Assembly: GCF_005281475.1 (NCBI RefSeq)
Contig: NZ_CP040106.1
Location: 873,501-937,500, forward strand
Direction of reading: 5' to 3'
Origin: Echinicola rosea
GTDB lineage: Bacteria > Bacteroidota > Bacteroidia > Cytophagales > Cyclobacteriaceae
DNA length: 64,000 nucleotides
Shown here: one piece after another, positions 63,843 through 64,000 of the stretch
Layout: every line of letters begins with the position of its first letter
How positions within the stretch are numbered: position 1 is the stretch's first letter
The notes under the pieces: model-generated
The model's input: only the letters and a program-made list of their open reading frames with translations
The model's database searches: none
Told to the model about the DNA's origin: nothing
Made by a program: the position numbers and the translations under genes

Positions 63843-64000
63843 TTACATAAAAGGTTCCAACAGCCTATATACGTTCCTCAAATATTGGCAGTTAATCCTT
63901 TTCACTTCTGCCGCGGCCAGGTAATCGCTATAATGCCGCATTAATCTACCCTGAAAATCGGATACCTCATGTGCTCCTTTTCTTTCCAAGGAGAATGTTC
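63843..64000 (-). CDS. Unidentified protein, C-terminal end only
   Basis: On the minus strand a frame entering from the right window edge is open for 51 codons to TAA at 63843-63845, reading GAHEVSDFQGRLMRHYSDYL and ending YLRNVYRLLEPFM. The other two frames hit stops quickly, and the sequence has natural amino-acid composition, so it is probably the end of a real gene. No family recognised. Confidence 0.5.
   Translation of the reverse strand, partial: TFSLERKGAHEVSDFQGRLMRHYSDYLAAAEVKRINCQYLRNVYRLLEPFM

Overview
The window reads as chromosome of a member of the Bacteroidota, most likely order Cytophagales, family Cyclobacteriaceae (Echinicola/Cyclobacterium-like; the genus is an inference). 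Support comes from a SusC/SusD pair with FecR and an ECF sigma factor, gliding/type 9 secretion genes (gldB, gldJ), a secreted protein with a T9SS C-terminal sorting domain, a PafA-type phosphatase, the rpsU-xer-hpf gene order and several promoters with a TAnnTTTG -7 element.

Layout. 1-7500 is an AT-rich accessory stretch: a partial hypothetical gene, a membrane-protein gene broken by an amber codon, a Fic-domain protein with a perfect 10-bp inverted repeat just upstream, an intact IS256-family element (1372 bp, 8-bp target duplication), an overlapping pair of unknown genes and two copies of a CGTAC-rich repeat. 7500-13800 is housekeeping: a 7TM/PAS/HisKA sensor without an ATPase domain, queG, ruvB, rpsU with an unusually strong Shine-Dalgarno, a Xer recombinase, hpf and a PAP2 phosphatase. 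14370-24934, all on the minus strand, is a pectin (homogalacturonan) utilisation locus: GH28 polygalacturonase, PL10 pectate lyase, ECF sigma, FecR, STN-containing SusC and SusD. 25036-25519 is a three-unit tandem repeat. 25520-33263 has gldB, a fasciclin lipoprotein, an AlgI/AlgJ-like O-acetylation pair, a glycosylphosphotransferase that would start exopolysaccharide synthesis, and a methyltransferase. 34284-47440 has a lone cytochrome-oxidase subunit III-like gene, mfd, gldJ, an S9 peptidase, a T9SS cargo protein and pafA. 48951-64000 has an Xaa-Pro aminopeptidase, rdgB, udk, small outer-membrane proteins, a doubly broken lipoprotein gene, the glyA-tatC-rpiB operon, a threonine dehydratase-type enzyme, an M23-fold protein, an ABC exporter and the end of an unidentified gene.

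The intergenic DNA is unusually structured. At least four families of non-coding dispersed repeat occur: a 330-bp CGTAC element (2 copies), a 170-bp element with terminal inverted repeats (3 copies), a larger 780-1060 bp element (2 full copies, 2 partial) with terminal inverted repeats, one copy flanked by a 10-bp target duplication and carrying a hairpin conserved by a compensatory base-pair change, and REP-like palindromes. No transposase is encoded in any of these. No tRNA, rRNA or CRISPR array was recognised.
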